Positions 53,846-62,679 of a stretch of DNA of 64,000 nucleotides are shown here, one piece after another. The position numbers and the translations under genes were made by a program. How positions within the stretch are numbered: position 1 is the stretch's first letter; the number at the start of each line of letters is the position of its first letter. Origin of the DNA: Streptomyces albiflavescens (GTDB lineage: Bacteria > Actinomycetota > Actinomycetes > Streptomycetales > Streptomycetaceae); contig NZ_BMMM01000014.1 of NCBI RefSeq assembly GCF_014645835.1, positions 229,620 to 293,619 of the forward strand, written 5' to 3'. The notes below the pieces were generated by a model. It was not told where the DNA came from. It was given only the letters and a program-made list of their open reading frames with translations, and did not search any database.

Positions 53846-54627
53846 TGGAGACGCTCAACGCGGGCAAGGCGATCTGGCACAAGTGGTGCAAGTACGACGC
53901 GGCCCGCGCCCGCCAGACCACCGCAGCGGCCGCCGTGCCAGCGCCGCGGCGGACCGAGCAGCCGTACGCCACCGGCTCGGCGATCGTCGTCGAGCACGAC
54001 GCCGCCCGTCTGGACTGCGACGGCCGCCTCTACCGGCTCACCATGCGCCGCCTGCTGCGCAACACCGGAGACGCCCCGATCACCCGCTACCTGATCCGCA
54101 TCTCAGTCGACCCCTACCCCGGCGACCCGGAGCGCTAGAACGCCCACTACCGGGTCCACCCGCTCACCTGGGACGGACTCGCGCTCACCGCGACCTGCCG
54201 GGGGGTGGCGATGCGCTGGGAGGCCAAGCACGACCGCGACGCCTTCAAGGAGGTGTGGCTGCTCTTCGACAACGAGTAGGGGCGTTTCCCGCTCTACCCC
54301 GGCGATTCAGTGTGGATCGAGTACGCCTACACCGTCAGCGACACCAAATGGGGTCGCTGGTTCCAGCGGGCCGTACGGCTGCAGACCGAGCACCTGGAAG
54401 TCACCCTCGTCTTCCCCGCCGCGCTCGATCCGGTGGTGTGGGGCACCGAGACCTCGATGACCGCCGAGGCGTCTCCGCTGCCCAGCGCCCCCGGCAGGCA
54501 GGAGGAGGACGGAATGCGCCTGTTCACCTGGTCGACCGGCCGCCCGGCCCAGCACGCTCGCTATCGTCTCGAATGGCGATTCCGGGCGCGGCCCGAACAG
54601 GACGTGAATCAAGGGGAGTTCAAGTGA
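53846..54627 (+). pseudogene. Regulator C-terminal domain with two amber stops
   Basis: This is the C-terminal portion of a Streptomyces regulator usually headed by an XRE helix-turn-helix (AGKAIWHKWCKYDAARARQ, SAIVVEHDAARLDCDGRLYR, then the conserved RNTGDAPITRYLIRISVD). The helix-turn-helix part was replaced by the IS256 fragment. Two in-frame TAG codons (54136-54138 and 54277-54279) interrupt an otherwise well-conserved sequence (NAHYRVHPLTWDGLALTATC; GRFPLYPGDSVWIEYAYTVS; VVWGTETSMTAEASPLPSAP). Its TGA overlaps the GTG of the deformylase gene, so the pair was an operon. The clean sequence around the stops suggests recent inactivation. Confidence 0.7.
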
Positions 54628-55193
54628 CCGAGGTTCGGCCCAGCGAGCAAATGCGCAACCTGGGCGTCGTCCAGCACGGCGCCCCCATCCTGACCGAGGC
54701 GGCCCGCGCCTTCGACCTCCCCGCAGAGCGGGACGCCGCCGAACAGGCCGTGGACGCGCTGTTCGCCTCGATGGAGCGCATCGCCCAGGTGCACCCCTTC
54801 GCCAAGGGGATGGGCATCGCCGCCCCGCAGATCGGCATCGGCCGCGCGGCCGCCGTCGTCCAGCCTCCTGCCGAAGGCGCCGGCGCCATCGTGCTGCTCA
54901 ACCCCCGCGTCACCGACGCCTCCGACGACACCGACGAGCAGTACGAAGGCTGCCTCAGCTTCTTCGACGTCCGCGGCATGGCCCTCCGCCCCCTGCGCAT
55001 CACGGTCGAGACCACCGCGCTCGACGGCGCTACGGTCACCACGGTGTACGAGCGGGGGCTTGCCCGGCTCGTCGCCCACGAGATCGACCATCTTGACGGG
55101 CTGCTGTACCTGAGCCGGATGCGGCCCGGCACCGAACCCATCCCAGTCGAGCAATACCGGCAGACCGGCCGCAGTTGGGCGTACGACACCTGA
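54624..55193 (+). CDS. def: Peptide deformylase family protein
   Basis: This 189-aa enzyme starts at GTG 54624, overlapping the upstream TGA, with AAGGGGAG before it. All three deformylase motifs are present: GMGIAAPQIG (Q69), EGCLS (C110) and HEIDH (H152, E153, H156), which bind the metal and catalyse removal of formyl groups from nascent N-termini. The length is normal. Streptomyces genomes carry several deformylase copies, and this one follows a regulator rather than fmt, so it is an accessory copy. Translational coupling to a gene broken by two amber codons may lower its expression. Confidence 0.9.
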   Translation: MTEVRPSEQMRNLGVVQHGAPILTEAARAFDLPAERDAAEQAVDALFASMERIAQVHPFAKGMGIAAPQIGIGRAAAVVQPPAEGAGAIVLLNPRVTDASDDTDEQYEGCLSFFDVRGMALRPLRITVETTALDGATVTTVYERGLARLVAHEIDHLDGLLYLSRMRPGTEPIPVEQYRQTGRSWAYDT

Positions 55194-55358
55194 TCGAGGA
55201 GGATAGTCCCGCGCAGGGAAGGCCCCGGAGCTAGGAGCGTGGGTCAGTAATTCTGGCTCTCGGCGTCAGTGGGTGGTTCCCGGTGTTGGGTGGCGCTGGC
55301 TACGAGGATGGTGCGAATTCGGTCGCGGGGTTTGGAGGTTTCGAGCAGGCTTGTTCGT

Positions 55359-56381
55359 ATGGGACTGGTCACTGCGGACGCCGAGCGATCGCTCGATGAC
55401 TTGGCTTTGTGGAACGGGTTCTCCGGGGTTGTGGCGGTGCACCGTGGCGTGGAGGCCGAGTTCACGAAGGCCTACGGCGAGGCGTTCCGGGGATTCGGGG
55501 TCCTGAATACCGTGGATACGCGGTTCGCCCTGGCCAGCGGCACGAAGGGCCTGACGGCCGCGTGTGTGATCGGGCTTGTCGCGGACGGCCTGCTGGATCT
55601 GGCGACGACCGCCCGGTCGGTGCTGGGCCGCGATCTGCCGCTGATCGGCGGCGACGTCACTGTCGGGCACCTGCTGGCCCACCGGTCTGGCATCGGTGAC
55701 TACTTCGACGAGGATGCGGGCTTCGACGTCACCGACCACGTGCTTTCGGTGCCGGTCCACACGCTCGTCGACACCGAGGACTACCTGGCCGTGCTGGACG
55801 GCCACCCGGCGAAGTTCAGGCCGGACGAGCGGTTCTGCTACTGCAACGGCGGATACGTGGTGCTCGCGCTCATCGCCTCCCGGGTCGCCGGTGTGCCGTT
55901 CCACGATCTCGTTCAGGAGCGCGTCTGTGTACCGGCCGGGATGACGGACACTGCGTTCGACCGTACCGATGAACTGCCAGAGCGGACCGCTGTCGGCTAT
56001 CTCAGGGCGGCTGGCGATCGGACCAATGCACTGCACCTTCCAGTACGCGGCAGCGGCGATGGCGGGATCTTCTCGACGGCCGCGGACGTGGCGGCGTTCT
56101 GGTCGGCGCTGTTCGGCGGCCGCATCGTGCCGCAGCAGTGGGTGGAGCGCATGGTCGCGCCGGTCAGCGACGTGCCGTCGAAGAAGCGCCGCTACGGACT
56201 GGGATTCTGGCTGGCCGGGGCGGGCGATCGCGTGCTGCTCACAGGCTACGATGCGGGCGTCTCGTTCCAGACGACTTACGATCCGGGGACCCAGCTCAGT
56301 GCGACGGTGGTGTCGAACACGACGCCGGGTGCGTGGCCCATGGCGCGGCAACTCACATACCTCGTCATGCCTGATGCCTGA
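55359..56381 (+). CDS. Beta-lactamase-class serine hydrolase
   Basis: The 340-aa protein of the class C beta-lactamase/D-Ala-D-Ala esterase fold starts at ATG 55359. The nucleophile motif is S60-G-T-K63, the Tyr motif is Y161-C-N163, and LLAHRSGIGDYF (about 106-116) is typical of the family. A C-terminal region GLGFWLAGAGDRVLLTGYDA occupies the third-motif position. No signal peptide is seen, so it is probably cytosolic. The substrate is unknown; family members hydrolyse esters, peptides or lactams. It stands alone, followed by an IS1182 remnant. Confidence 0.88.
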   Translation: MGLVTADAERSLDDLALWNGFSGVVAVHRGVEAEFTKAYGEAFRGFGVLNTVDTRFALASGTKGLTAACVIGLVADGLLDLATTARSVLGRDLPLIGGDVTVGHLLAHRSGIGDYFDEDAGFDVTDHVLSVPVHTLVDTEDYLAVLDGHPAKFRPDERFCYCNGGYVVLALIASRVAGVPFHDLVQERVCVPAGMTDTAFDRTDELPERTAVGYLRAAGDRTNALHLPVRGSGDGGIFSTAADVAAFWSALFGGRIVPQQWVERMVAPVSDVPSKKRRYGLGFWLAGAGDRVLLTGYDAGVSFQTTYDPGTQLSATVVSNTTPGAWPMARQLTYLVMPDA

Positions 56382-56438
56382 CAAGGTAATGCCAACCTCG
56401 CCGGTCATTCGTGATCTTCTGTATGGAAGAATCTTGGT

Positions 56439-57715
56439 ATGTCTGGTGGGGATGGTCTGTTCGAGGTGGAACCGGCGGCGGGGGTGAAGCCGGGGAGCGG
56501 GCCGTCGGCACCGGTGACCAAGACGTTCCGCGTGTTCGCCCCGGATCAGACGCTGTTGCTGCCGCCGTCGCTGGATGAGTGGCTGCCGCAGATCATCTGG
56601 CGCGGTTCGTCGCCGAGCTGGTCGACGAGGCCCTGGACCTGGCCCCGATCCTGGCGGCCTACACCGAGAAGCGTGGCTTCCCGCCGTATGACCCCCGCCT
56701 GATGCTGCGGCTGCTGATCTACGGTTACACCACCGGAGTGCGCTCCTCGCGGGCGATCGAGCGCAAGTGCGTCGACGATGTCGCGTTCCGCTTCACGGCC
56801 GCCGGCCAGGCCCCGGACTTCCGCTCGATCGCCCGGTTCCGCCGCCGCCACCTGGACGCGCTCGCCGACCTGTTCACCCAGTCCCTGCACCTCGCGCAGA
56901 AGCTCGGCATGGTCAAGATGGGCCGCGTCGCCGTGGACGGCACCAAGCTGGAGGCCAACGCCTCCAAACACAAGGCGATGAGCTACGGCCGCCTGATCGA
57001 CAAAGAAGAGCGGATCGAGGCCGAGATCGCCCAGCTGGAGACCGAGGCCACAGCCCTGCTCGCCGATGCCGAGTCGACCGACGAAGCCGAGGACCAAGTG
57101 TTCGGTGTCGACGGCAAGAACACCGACCTGCCCGCCGAGCTGGACCGGCGCGAGAAGCGCCTGGCCAGGCTTCAGGCGGCCCGCGCCCAGATCGAGGCCG
57201 AGGCCGCCGACAAGGCCCGCCGCCACGCCGAGGACAAGGAACGCCGCCGCCAGGAGCGCGCCGGCACCGCCGACGAGGAGGCCGTCACCGATGCCGGTGA
57301 GGCGACCGCCGCCAAGGCCCGGCCCAAGCCCAAGGCGCAGGCCAACTTCACCGATCCCGACTCGCGGATCATGAAGAACAGCGACGGCGCCTACATCCAG
57401 GCATACAACGCCCAGGCCGTCGTCGACGAGCAGCATCAGGTCATCACCGCCGCCGATGTCACCCGCAACGCGTCGGACGCGCTGAACTACAACGCGATGC
57501 TCGACCAGTCCGCCGCGAACACCGGCATCCACCCCAAGCAGGCACTGGTTGACGCCGGCTACTGCTCCGAGACGAACCTCGAAGCTGCGAAAAAGCGCCA
57601 ACTGTCCTGTGGCACCGACACCTTCATGGCTACCGGGCCGCCTCGGCCACGACGAACAGGTCCCACCACGCGGCCAGGGTCCGCAGGGCTGTCGAGGCCG
57701 GCAACGACCGCGGCT
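56439..57715 (+). mobile_element. IS1182-family transposase, broken
   Basis: The reading begins at ATG 56439 (MSGGDGLFEVEPAAG, then KTFRVFAPDQTLLLPPSLDE) and shifts frame near 56585. It continues as LARFVAELVDEALDLAPILA, YDPRLMLRLLIYGYTTGVRS, VAVDGTKLEANASKHKAMSY and YIQAYNAQAVVDEQHQVITA, ending with ALVDAGYCSETNL. A second frameshift lies near 57635 (GRLGHDEQVPP). The sequence ends near 57715, right at the stop of the convergent sigma-factor gene, without the last catalytic segment. Two frameshifts and a lost 3' end make it inactive. Confidence 0.88.
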
Positions 57716-58553
57716 ACCGCGCGCCGTCGCTGGTCCAAGGGGCCACCGGAGGAGGGTGATCCACCTGGGGCAGGGGTCCGTCCGCGTCCGGGCCCTCCCG
57801 CCACCACTCCGCTGCGGCCCCCGCAGCGCGCATGAACAAGAGCCTGGGCCTTCCGAACGGCCGCCCGAGCATTACGGCGCCGAGCATGGCGACGACGGTC
57901 CCCGCCGCAATCCACCACCGCGACAGCTGGGACAGCAGCGTCTTCACCGCGTCACCGCCCGCGGCGGGCTCGATGGGCAGCGCACCCGAGCGCAGCCACT
58001 GCACGGCGCAGCCGACCAGTACCACGGCAAGGGCGCCGAGGGCCAGCCTCAGCGTGATCATCGCCCGGGACGTATGGGTGGCCACTGTCCCCGGGTTCTT
58101 CCCCATGACCTGAGCCGTCTCCGCCTGGGTGAACCCCAGCGCCTTGGTGCACAGCACCGCCGTGCGCTGCTGCGGCGGCAGCGCGCTCAGCGCCGCCTGC
58201 AGGTCCAGGCGCCGGTCGGCTGCGTCGCAGTGATCGGCGGCGGGACCAGAGGCCTCTAGCTGTACGTCGGCGTCTCTGGACCTGTAGGCCAGGCCGGAGC
58301 GGTAGCGCCGGGCCACGTGCCGGACCTCGTTCTTGATGACGGCGAAGACGTACGGCCGCAGCTTCTCGTCCAGCTCGGCGCGGGTGAGGACGCTCGCGAG
58401 GGCGTTCTGCACCACGTCCTCGGCGTGCACCCACGCTGGCGGGACGTCGAGGGCCGCGAGCCGCTTGCGGGCGTTGCCGACCAGCTGCCCGTACCGCTCG
58501 GCGACCAGGTCCGACAGGGCCTCGGCATGTGGTGACGTCTGCTGCTCAGTCAT
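57714..58553 (-). CDS. ECF-like sigma factor with C-terminal membrane helices
   Basis: The 279-aa protein starts at ATG 58553, which overlaps the TGA of the upstream small gene (ATGACTGA); this coupling decides the start. Region 2 is EDVVQNALASVLTRAELDEK and FAVIKNEVRHVARRYR. Region 4 is LDLQAALSALPPQQRTAVLC, then ALGFTQAETAQVMGKNPGTV. Unlike ordinary ECF sigma factors it continues with two hydrophobic helices (LALGALAVVLVGCAVQWL and WWIAAGTVVAMLGAVMLG) and a Pro-rich tail, so it is probably membrane-tethered, with its own anchor taking the place of an anti-sigma factor. The last residues abut an IS1182 remnant and may not be original. Confidence 0.85.
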   Translation of the reverse strand: MTEQQTSPHAEALSDLVAERYGQLVGNARKRLAALDVPPAWVHAEDVVQNALASVLTRAELDEKLRPYVFAVIKNEVRHVARRYRSGLAYRSRDADVQLEASGPAADHCDAADRRLDLQAALSALPPQQRTAVLCTKALGFTQAETAQVMGKNPGTVATHTSRAMITLRLALGALAVVLVGCAVQWLRSGALPIEPAAGGDAVKTLLSQLSRWWIAAGTVVAMLGAVMLGRPFGRPRLLFMRAAGAAAEWWREGPDADGPLPQVDHPPPVAPWTSDGAR

Positions 58554-58740
58554 GCCGCCCCTGTTTCGCCGCGCGGCGCTCACCGGCCGTGCCGCGCCCT
58601 GTCCCCTGCCTGGCTCGCACCAGTTCCGCCTTGCCGGCCGCCCGGATGCGGAAGGCGATGCTCTGCAGCACGCTGCTCAGCCCTGGCGCGCACACGGCCA
58701 CCAGGAACACGACGACGGCGCCAACGCCCATACCCTCCAC
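58546..58740 (-). CDS. Small single-helix membrane protein coupled to the sigma factor
   Basis: This 64-aa protein has one N-terminal membrane helix (GVGAVVVFLVAVCAPGL) and a basic tail (AGKAELVRARQGTGRG, then GERRAAKQGRHD). Its stop overlaps the sigma-factor start, so they are translated together. It could help anchor or regulate the membrane-tailed sigma factor. I recognise no family. Confidence 0.7.
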   Translation of the reverse strand: MEGMGVGAVVVFLVAVCAPGLSSVLQSIAFRIRAAGKAELVRARQGTGRGTAGERRAAKQGRHD

Positions 58741-59182
58741 GGAAAACTCCTCCAGTCTGCGGCCCCGAGCGCCTCACCGTGAAGCAGCGGCCGTACGCAC
58801 CCTGACAGTCCTTCGGCCGCCGGATTCTTGACACGGCGACCAAGTTTTTTTTGGCTGAGGGCGGGAGTACTGTCCTGACGCCGGGCGCGGAGTCGCCGAA
58901 CCGGAACCACCGCTACCGACAACCACTGTTCTGCTGTTCCAAGCGCCGCCAATTGCATCGGATGCGAACTCGCGACGGTCTGCGATGCGGCGTCGGCGGA
59001 TGCCCGAATTCCCCTGCGTGACCAGGGCGGTTGAGGCCCTGAAGCGGCATGCGACGTTAGCGGGTGGTGGCACCTGAACGCCAGCCGCGTCACTCGTATG
59101 GCTGGCTGGCGTGCGGATCGGCGGCCGACTCGCATCGGATGCGGTTTTCTCGCACCGAATGCGAGTGACGGAGGGTGGCGGA
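58741..59182. repeat. Intergenic region with repeated GCATCGGATGCG
   Basis: No gene is seen in these 440 bases. GCATCGGATGCG occurs at 58955-58966 and 59132-59143, and a related inverted form (CGAATGCGAGT) at about 59157-59167. The second and third face each other as an imperfect inverted repeat (ACTCGCAT...ATGCGAGT) just before the recombinase gene. They may be recombinase-binding or operator sites. An eight-T run lies at 58845-58852. Confidence 0.55.
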
Positions 59183-60109
59183 ATGGTGGGGTTCAGCGGG
59201 TCGGTGCCGGGGGCGGCGAGGCTACATCTGGTCGACGGGGTCGCGCTGCTGCGGCCGGAGGAACAAGTCTTCACAGCGATGCTGACCGGCTTCGCCAACC
59301 AGCAGCTGGCCCGCAATCTGGCCCGCACGACCGTGGAGGGCCGGGAGAACACGGTGAAGGCGTTCGCCGCCTACGTGAACACCTATCCGTGGCACTGGAC
59401 GCCGGCGATGGTCGACGAATGGCTCGGTGACCTGCGCTCTTTGCGAGAGTTGAAGCGTTCGACGATCCGCTCGTACTCCGAGGCGGTGCGGGCGTTCTGC
59501 CACTTCATCACTGACCCTCTCTACGAGTGGACGGCGACCTGTCAGGAGCGGTTCGGGACCCACCCCGTCCAGGTCGTGCGCGAGTGGAACACCGCGGTGC
59601 ACGTCCAGGACAACGAGGCGGACGCGAAGAAGCGCGCGTTCGGCGAGTACGGCCGGTGCCTGGTCCGCTTCGGCAAGGCCAAGAAAGGTTCGCCGCCCAA
59701 GCGCCGCGGGGTGCTGACCGTGTGGGACTGGCCCCCGGACGTCCTGGACGAGTGGTTCACCGAGGTCCGCCCGCTGTTCGGAGCCGACAACAACCCGGCG
59801 GCCTGGCCCTCCGAACGGGGCCTGCGGATCGGCTGCCAGCGGCTCAACTCCCGCTTCATCGCCTACCGCAAGGCCCTGGGCCTGGACGACGGACTCGACT
59901 TCCACTCCTTCCGCAGGTCCTACGTCACCCACCTCATCGAGGACGGCTGGGACCCGCGTTTCGTCCAGGAACAAGTCGGCCACGAGCACGCCAGTACCAC
60001 CTCGCTCTACACCTGCGTGTCCTCGGACTTCCGCACCCGCACCCTGCGGCGGCATCTGGACTCCACCATCGCCGCGGCCCTCCAGACCCAGACCGGGAAG
60101 CAAGCATGA
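59183..60109 (+). CDS. Tyrosine recombinase, probably internally deleted
   Basis: The 308-aa protein starts at ATG 59183 with GGAGGG upstream. The N-terminal SAM-like DNA-binding domain is present (TVEGRENTVKAFAAYVNTYP, LKRSTIRSYSEAVRAFCHFI). The C-terminal catalytic boxes are present: FHSFRRSYVTHLIEDG (His-x-x-Arg) and VGHEHASTTSLYTCVS (His and Tyr). The Arg I box (usually YGLRRNE in this group) and the ~60 residues around it are missing between VREWNTAVHVQDNEA and KKRAFGEYGRCLVRFGKAKK, without a frame change. The enzyme probably cannot cleave DNA alone. Its TGA overlaps the ATG of the next gene, making a three-gene operon. Confidence 0.85.
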   Translation: MVGFSGSVPGAARLHLVDGVALLRPEEQVFTAMLTGFANQQLARNLARTTVEGRENTVKAFAAYVNTYPWHWTPAMVDEWLGDLRSLRELKRSTIRSYSEAVRAFCHFITDPLYEWTATCQERFGTHPVQVVREWNTAVHVQDNEADAKKRAFGEYGRCLVRFGKAKKGSPPKRRGVLTVWDWPPDVLDEWFTEVRPLFGADNNPAAWPSERGLRIGCQRLNSRFIAYRKALGLDDGLDFHSFRRSYVTHLIEDGWDPRFVQEQVGHEHASTTSLYTCVSSDFRTRTLRRHLDSTIAAALQTQTGKQA

Positions 60110-60441
60110 AGCGCAAGGTCGGATACGTGTGGCGGCTGCGCGAGGTCATGGCCCAGCACCAGATCTTCACGGCCACCGAACTGGTGCCGCTGCTACGCGA
60201 ACGGGGCATCGACCTGTCCGCATCCCAGGTCCACCGCCTGGTTTCCGGCACCCCGGAACGCCTGTCGTTGCAGATCATGGCCGCGCTCTGCGACATCCTG
60301 TCCTGCACCCCGGCCAACCTGGTGACCACCACCGCCGAGAACGCCGGAGTCCGCAAGACCGCCACCGACGACCTGCCCGCCCCGCCCGCGAACGTCGCGA
60401 AGCTGCGGCCCCGCGCCGCCCGCATCCTGCCCGACTCATGA
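60106..60441 (+). CDS. XRE-type helix-turn-helix protein of the recombinase module
   Basis: This is a 111-aa DNA-binding protein from ATG 60106, overlapping the recombinase stop (ATGA). The helix-turn-helix is GIDLSASQVHRLVSGTPERL, then QIMAALCDILSCTPANLV, the pattern of short Cro/C1-like (HTH_26) proteins. A flexible Pro/Ala-rich tail follows. Its stop overlaps the start of the third gene. It may repress the operon or help assemble the recombination complex. Confidence 0.88.
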   Translation: MKRKVGYVWRLREVMAQHQIFTATELVPLLRERGIDLSASQVHRLVSGTPERLSLQIMAALCDILSCTPANLVTTTAENAGVRKTATDDLPAPPANVAKLRPRAARILPDS

Positions 60442-61982
60442 CCCGCACCTACGCCACTGACGAACAGTACGAGCGCTGGTACATGGCCGAGTGCTGCCGC
60501 TGCGGCCGCCGCAGGCACAAGGGCGGCAGTTGGCCGGACGGATACGTCTGCCGGACCTGCTCGGACCGCGCCGTCCGGACACGGGGGACGTGCCCGGGAT
60601 GTGGCCAGGAACGTGCCCTTCCCGGGCTCCGCCCCGGTGACGGGGCCCCGATCTGCACCACCTGCGCCGGCTTCTCCCAGACCTTCGACTGCTCACGCTG
60701 CGGCTTTGAGGGCAAGCTTCTGGGCGGGCGACTGTGTGAACGCTGCACTCTCTCCGACCGCCTCACGGCGCTCCTGGACGACGGCACCGGACACATCCAC
60801 CCTGCGCTGGTTCCGCTGTTCGACCTGCTGGTGGCGATGGACCAGCCCAGGAGCGGGCTGGCCTGGCTGGAGATGCGCCGCGGCCAGCCGGGAAACGCCT
60901 CGCAGTTGCTGCGTCGGCTCGGCCTCGGTGAGATCCCGCTGACGCACGACGCCTTCCACGAGCTTCAGCCCTGGCGGGCCGCCGCTCACCTGGAAGAACT
61001 CCTGATGACCTGCGGAGTCCTGCCCGCGGTCGACAAGTACCTGTGTTCCTTCCAACGCTGGCTTCCCGGGCATCTGGCACGCATTGCCGACCCCGAGCAC
61101 GTCAAGACGATCAAGCTCTTCGCGACCTGGCGTGTCCTTCCTCGGCTGCGGGCGCGCGCCGAGCGAAGCCACATCACACCCAGCGTCCGACGGTTCGCCG
61201 CCGAGCAGATCAAGTACGCGACCGCATTCCTGCAGTGGCTCGGCGAGCGCAACAGCACCCTCGCGTCCTGCGGTCAGATCGACATCGACGCCTGGTGGGT
61301 AGGGAACAACGAGCACAGCCGCACCTGCCTGCGAGCCTTCCTCAGCTGGGCAATGCAGAGCCGCCGCTGTCGACGCACCCTCTCCATCCCCGCGATGAAA
61401 GTCTCCCGGCGGGCCGCGCTGAGCGAGGACGAGCGCCTCGATGCCCTTGGCCGGCTGCTGACCGACGCGGAGATACCCATGCGTCTCCGAGCCGCCGGAG
61501 TCATCGGGCTCCTTTACGCACAGCCCGTGAGCCGTATCGTCCGGCTCAGCGTCGACGACGTGATCCGCGACGGCGACACCGTGCTTCTACGGCTCGGCGA
61601 GCCAGCCTCGCCCGTTCCTGCACCGGTCGCCGCGCTGCTGCTGGAGCACATCGCAAACCGCGACAACATGAACACTGCTACCAACCCTGCATCCTGCTGG
61701 CTCTTCCCCGGGCGCCGGGCGGGCCAGCCGTTTCGCCCCGACCACCTGTCTGCGCTCTTGAACGAGGTCGGGGTCCCGGCCGCCGCTGCCCGCGGTGCTG
61801 CCATCCGACAGCAACTCCTCGAACTACCCGGCCCCGTCGTTGCGGACGCCCTCGGCTACCACGACAAGACCACCAGCCGCCTCATCAGAGAGACAGGCGG
61901 GACATGGAGCCGATACGCCCCAGGAGATCACGCAAGGTCACCAACAGGCTGGCTTCCTCGAGGACCGGCGACAGTTGATTAG
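60438..61982 (+). CDS. Zinc-ribbon tyrosine-recombinase-like protein
   Basis: The 514-aa third gene of the module starts at ATG 60438, overlapping the XRE stop. Three zinc ribbons occupy residues about 15-110 (CCRCGRRRHKGG...CRTC; CPGCGQ...CTTC; CSRCGFEG...CERC). A long helical region follows, then an integrase-like C-terminus: TPSVRRFAAEQIKYATAFLQ (core-binding), LRAAGVIGLLYAQPVSRIVR (Arg-I position, with no Arg pair), ADALGYHDKTTSRLIRETGG and a possible Tyr nucleophile in WSRYAPGDH. It probably acts with the recombinase at 59183 as an accessory or second subunit, as TnpB/TnpC-type partners do in Tn554-like elements. A diverged relative lies at 51725-53578. Confidence 0.85.
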   Translation: MTRTYATDEQYERWYMAECCRCGRRRHKGGSWPDGYVCRTCSDRAVRTRGTCPGCGQERALPGLRPGDGAPICTTCAGFSQTFDCSRCGFEGKLLGGRLCERCTLSDRLTALLDDGTGHIHPALVPLFDLLVAMDQPRSGLAWLEMRRGQPGNASQLLRRLGLGEIPLTHDAFHELQPWRAAAHLEELLMTCGVLPAVDKYLCSFQRWLPGHLARIADPEHVKTIKLFATWRVLPRLRARAERSHITPSVRRFAAEQIKYATAFLQWLGERNSTLASCGQIDIDAWWVGNNEHSRTCLRAFLSWAMQSRRCRRTLSIPAMKVSRRAALSEDERLDALGRLLTDAEIPMRLRAAGVIGLLYAQPVSRIVRLSVDDVIRDGDTVLLRLGEPASPVPAPVAALLLEHIANRDNMNTATNPASCWLFPGRRAGQPFRPDHLSALLNEVGVPAAAARGAAIRQQLLELPGPVVADALGYHDKTTSRLIRETGGTWSRYAPGDHARSPTGWLPRGPATVD

Positions 61983-62035
61983 GTGGTCACACCAGCACCA
62001 CGGCCGGAGACCTGCGACCAACCTGATGATCAATC

Positions 62036-62096
62036 CCGTAATGGAAACCTGACGATTCGACTTGACGCCTAGTCAGCCGTAATGGAAACCTTACGG
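62036..62096. repeat. Direct and inverted CCGTAATGG repeats
   Basis: The 15-mer CCGTAATGGAAACCT occurs at 62036-62050 and 62077-62091. The second copy is part of the inverted repeat CCGTAA-8-TTACGG (62077-62096), which ends two bases before the next ATG. They could be the right end of the recombinase element or an operator for the following gene. Confidence 0.75.
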
Positions 62097-62098
62097 CC

Positions 62099-62620
62099 AT
62101 GAAGACGACCATTGAGTACGACGGGCATGTGTTCAGCACCCGGGATGTGTTGGACGAGTCCGACCCTGAGTTCATCGTTCCCGTGGGCTTGGTGGCCGCG
62201 TGCAGCTGCGGCTGGCTCGGTGCCTCCGCCGCTCCCGGCATGGAAGGGAAGGGCGGCTATCAGGGCGGTGAGGCACACGTGATCACGGACGAGGAGGGCG
62301 AGGCCGAGCGGGCAGCAACGGCCGAGTGGCGCGATGAGCACATCATCTTCATCGAAGACAGCGCCATCCCGGCAGCCCTCGCCAAGCACATCCGCGATGT
62401 CGGTGAACAGCTTGACGCCCTGATCCAGGCGGACAAGCCGATGGCCGCCCTGGCCGCGATCCGCCTGTCGGAGGGCAACTTCGCCCGCCAGGCCCGCGAC
62501 GCTGCCCTACGCGCCAGCTACCTGGATCACTCCTGGTCGCAGATCGGCGAAGCGCTCGGTATCTCCAAGCAGGCGGCGTGGGAGCGCTACGGGAAGGTCC
62601 GCCCCGAGGCTGGCCGGTGA
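62099..62620 (+). CDS. Hypothetical protein with C-terminal HTH-like segment
   Basis: This 173-aa cytosolic acidic protein starts at ATG 62099. The N-terminal part has VGLVAACSCGWLGASAAPGM (a CxC motif), and the middle is helical (AKHIRDVGEQLDALIQADKP). The C-terminus reads DHSWSQIGEALGISKQAAWE, a sigma-like helix-turn-helix. Proteins of this layout are common in Streptomyces without assigned function. The inverted repeat just before its start suggests autoregulation. Confidence 0.75.
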   Translation: MKTTIEYDGHVFSTRDVLDESDPEFIVPVGLVAACSCGWLGASAAPGMEGKGGYQGGEAHVITDEEGEAERAATAEWRDEHIIFIEDSAIPAALAKHIRDVGEQLDALIQADKPMAALAAIRLSEGNFARQARDAALRASYLDHSWSQIGEALGISKQAAWERYGKVRPEAGR

Positions 62621-62679
62621 GTGCCGCGATCCTCGCCGAGGGCGAACGTATGGAGACTGAGGCCAGCCGACTGCACCTG

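Noticed and set aside
58828..58852. TTGACA followed by T-rich DNA as a sigma-70 promoter
   Set aside because: No -10 box stands at a suitable spacing, and the nearest plus-strand gene starts 330 bases further on.
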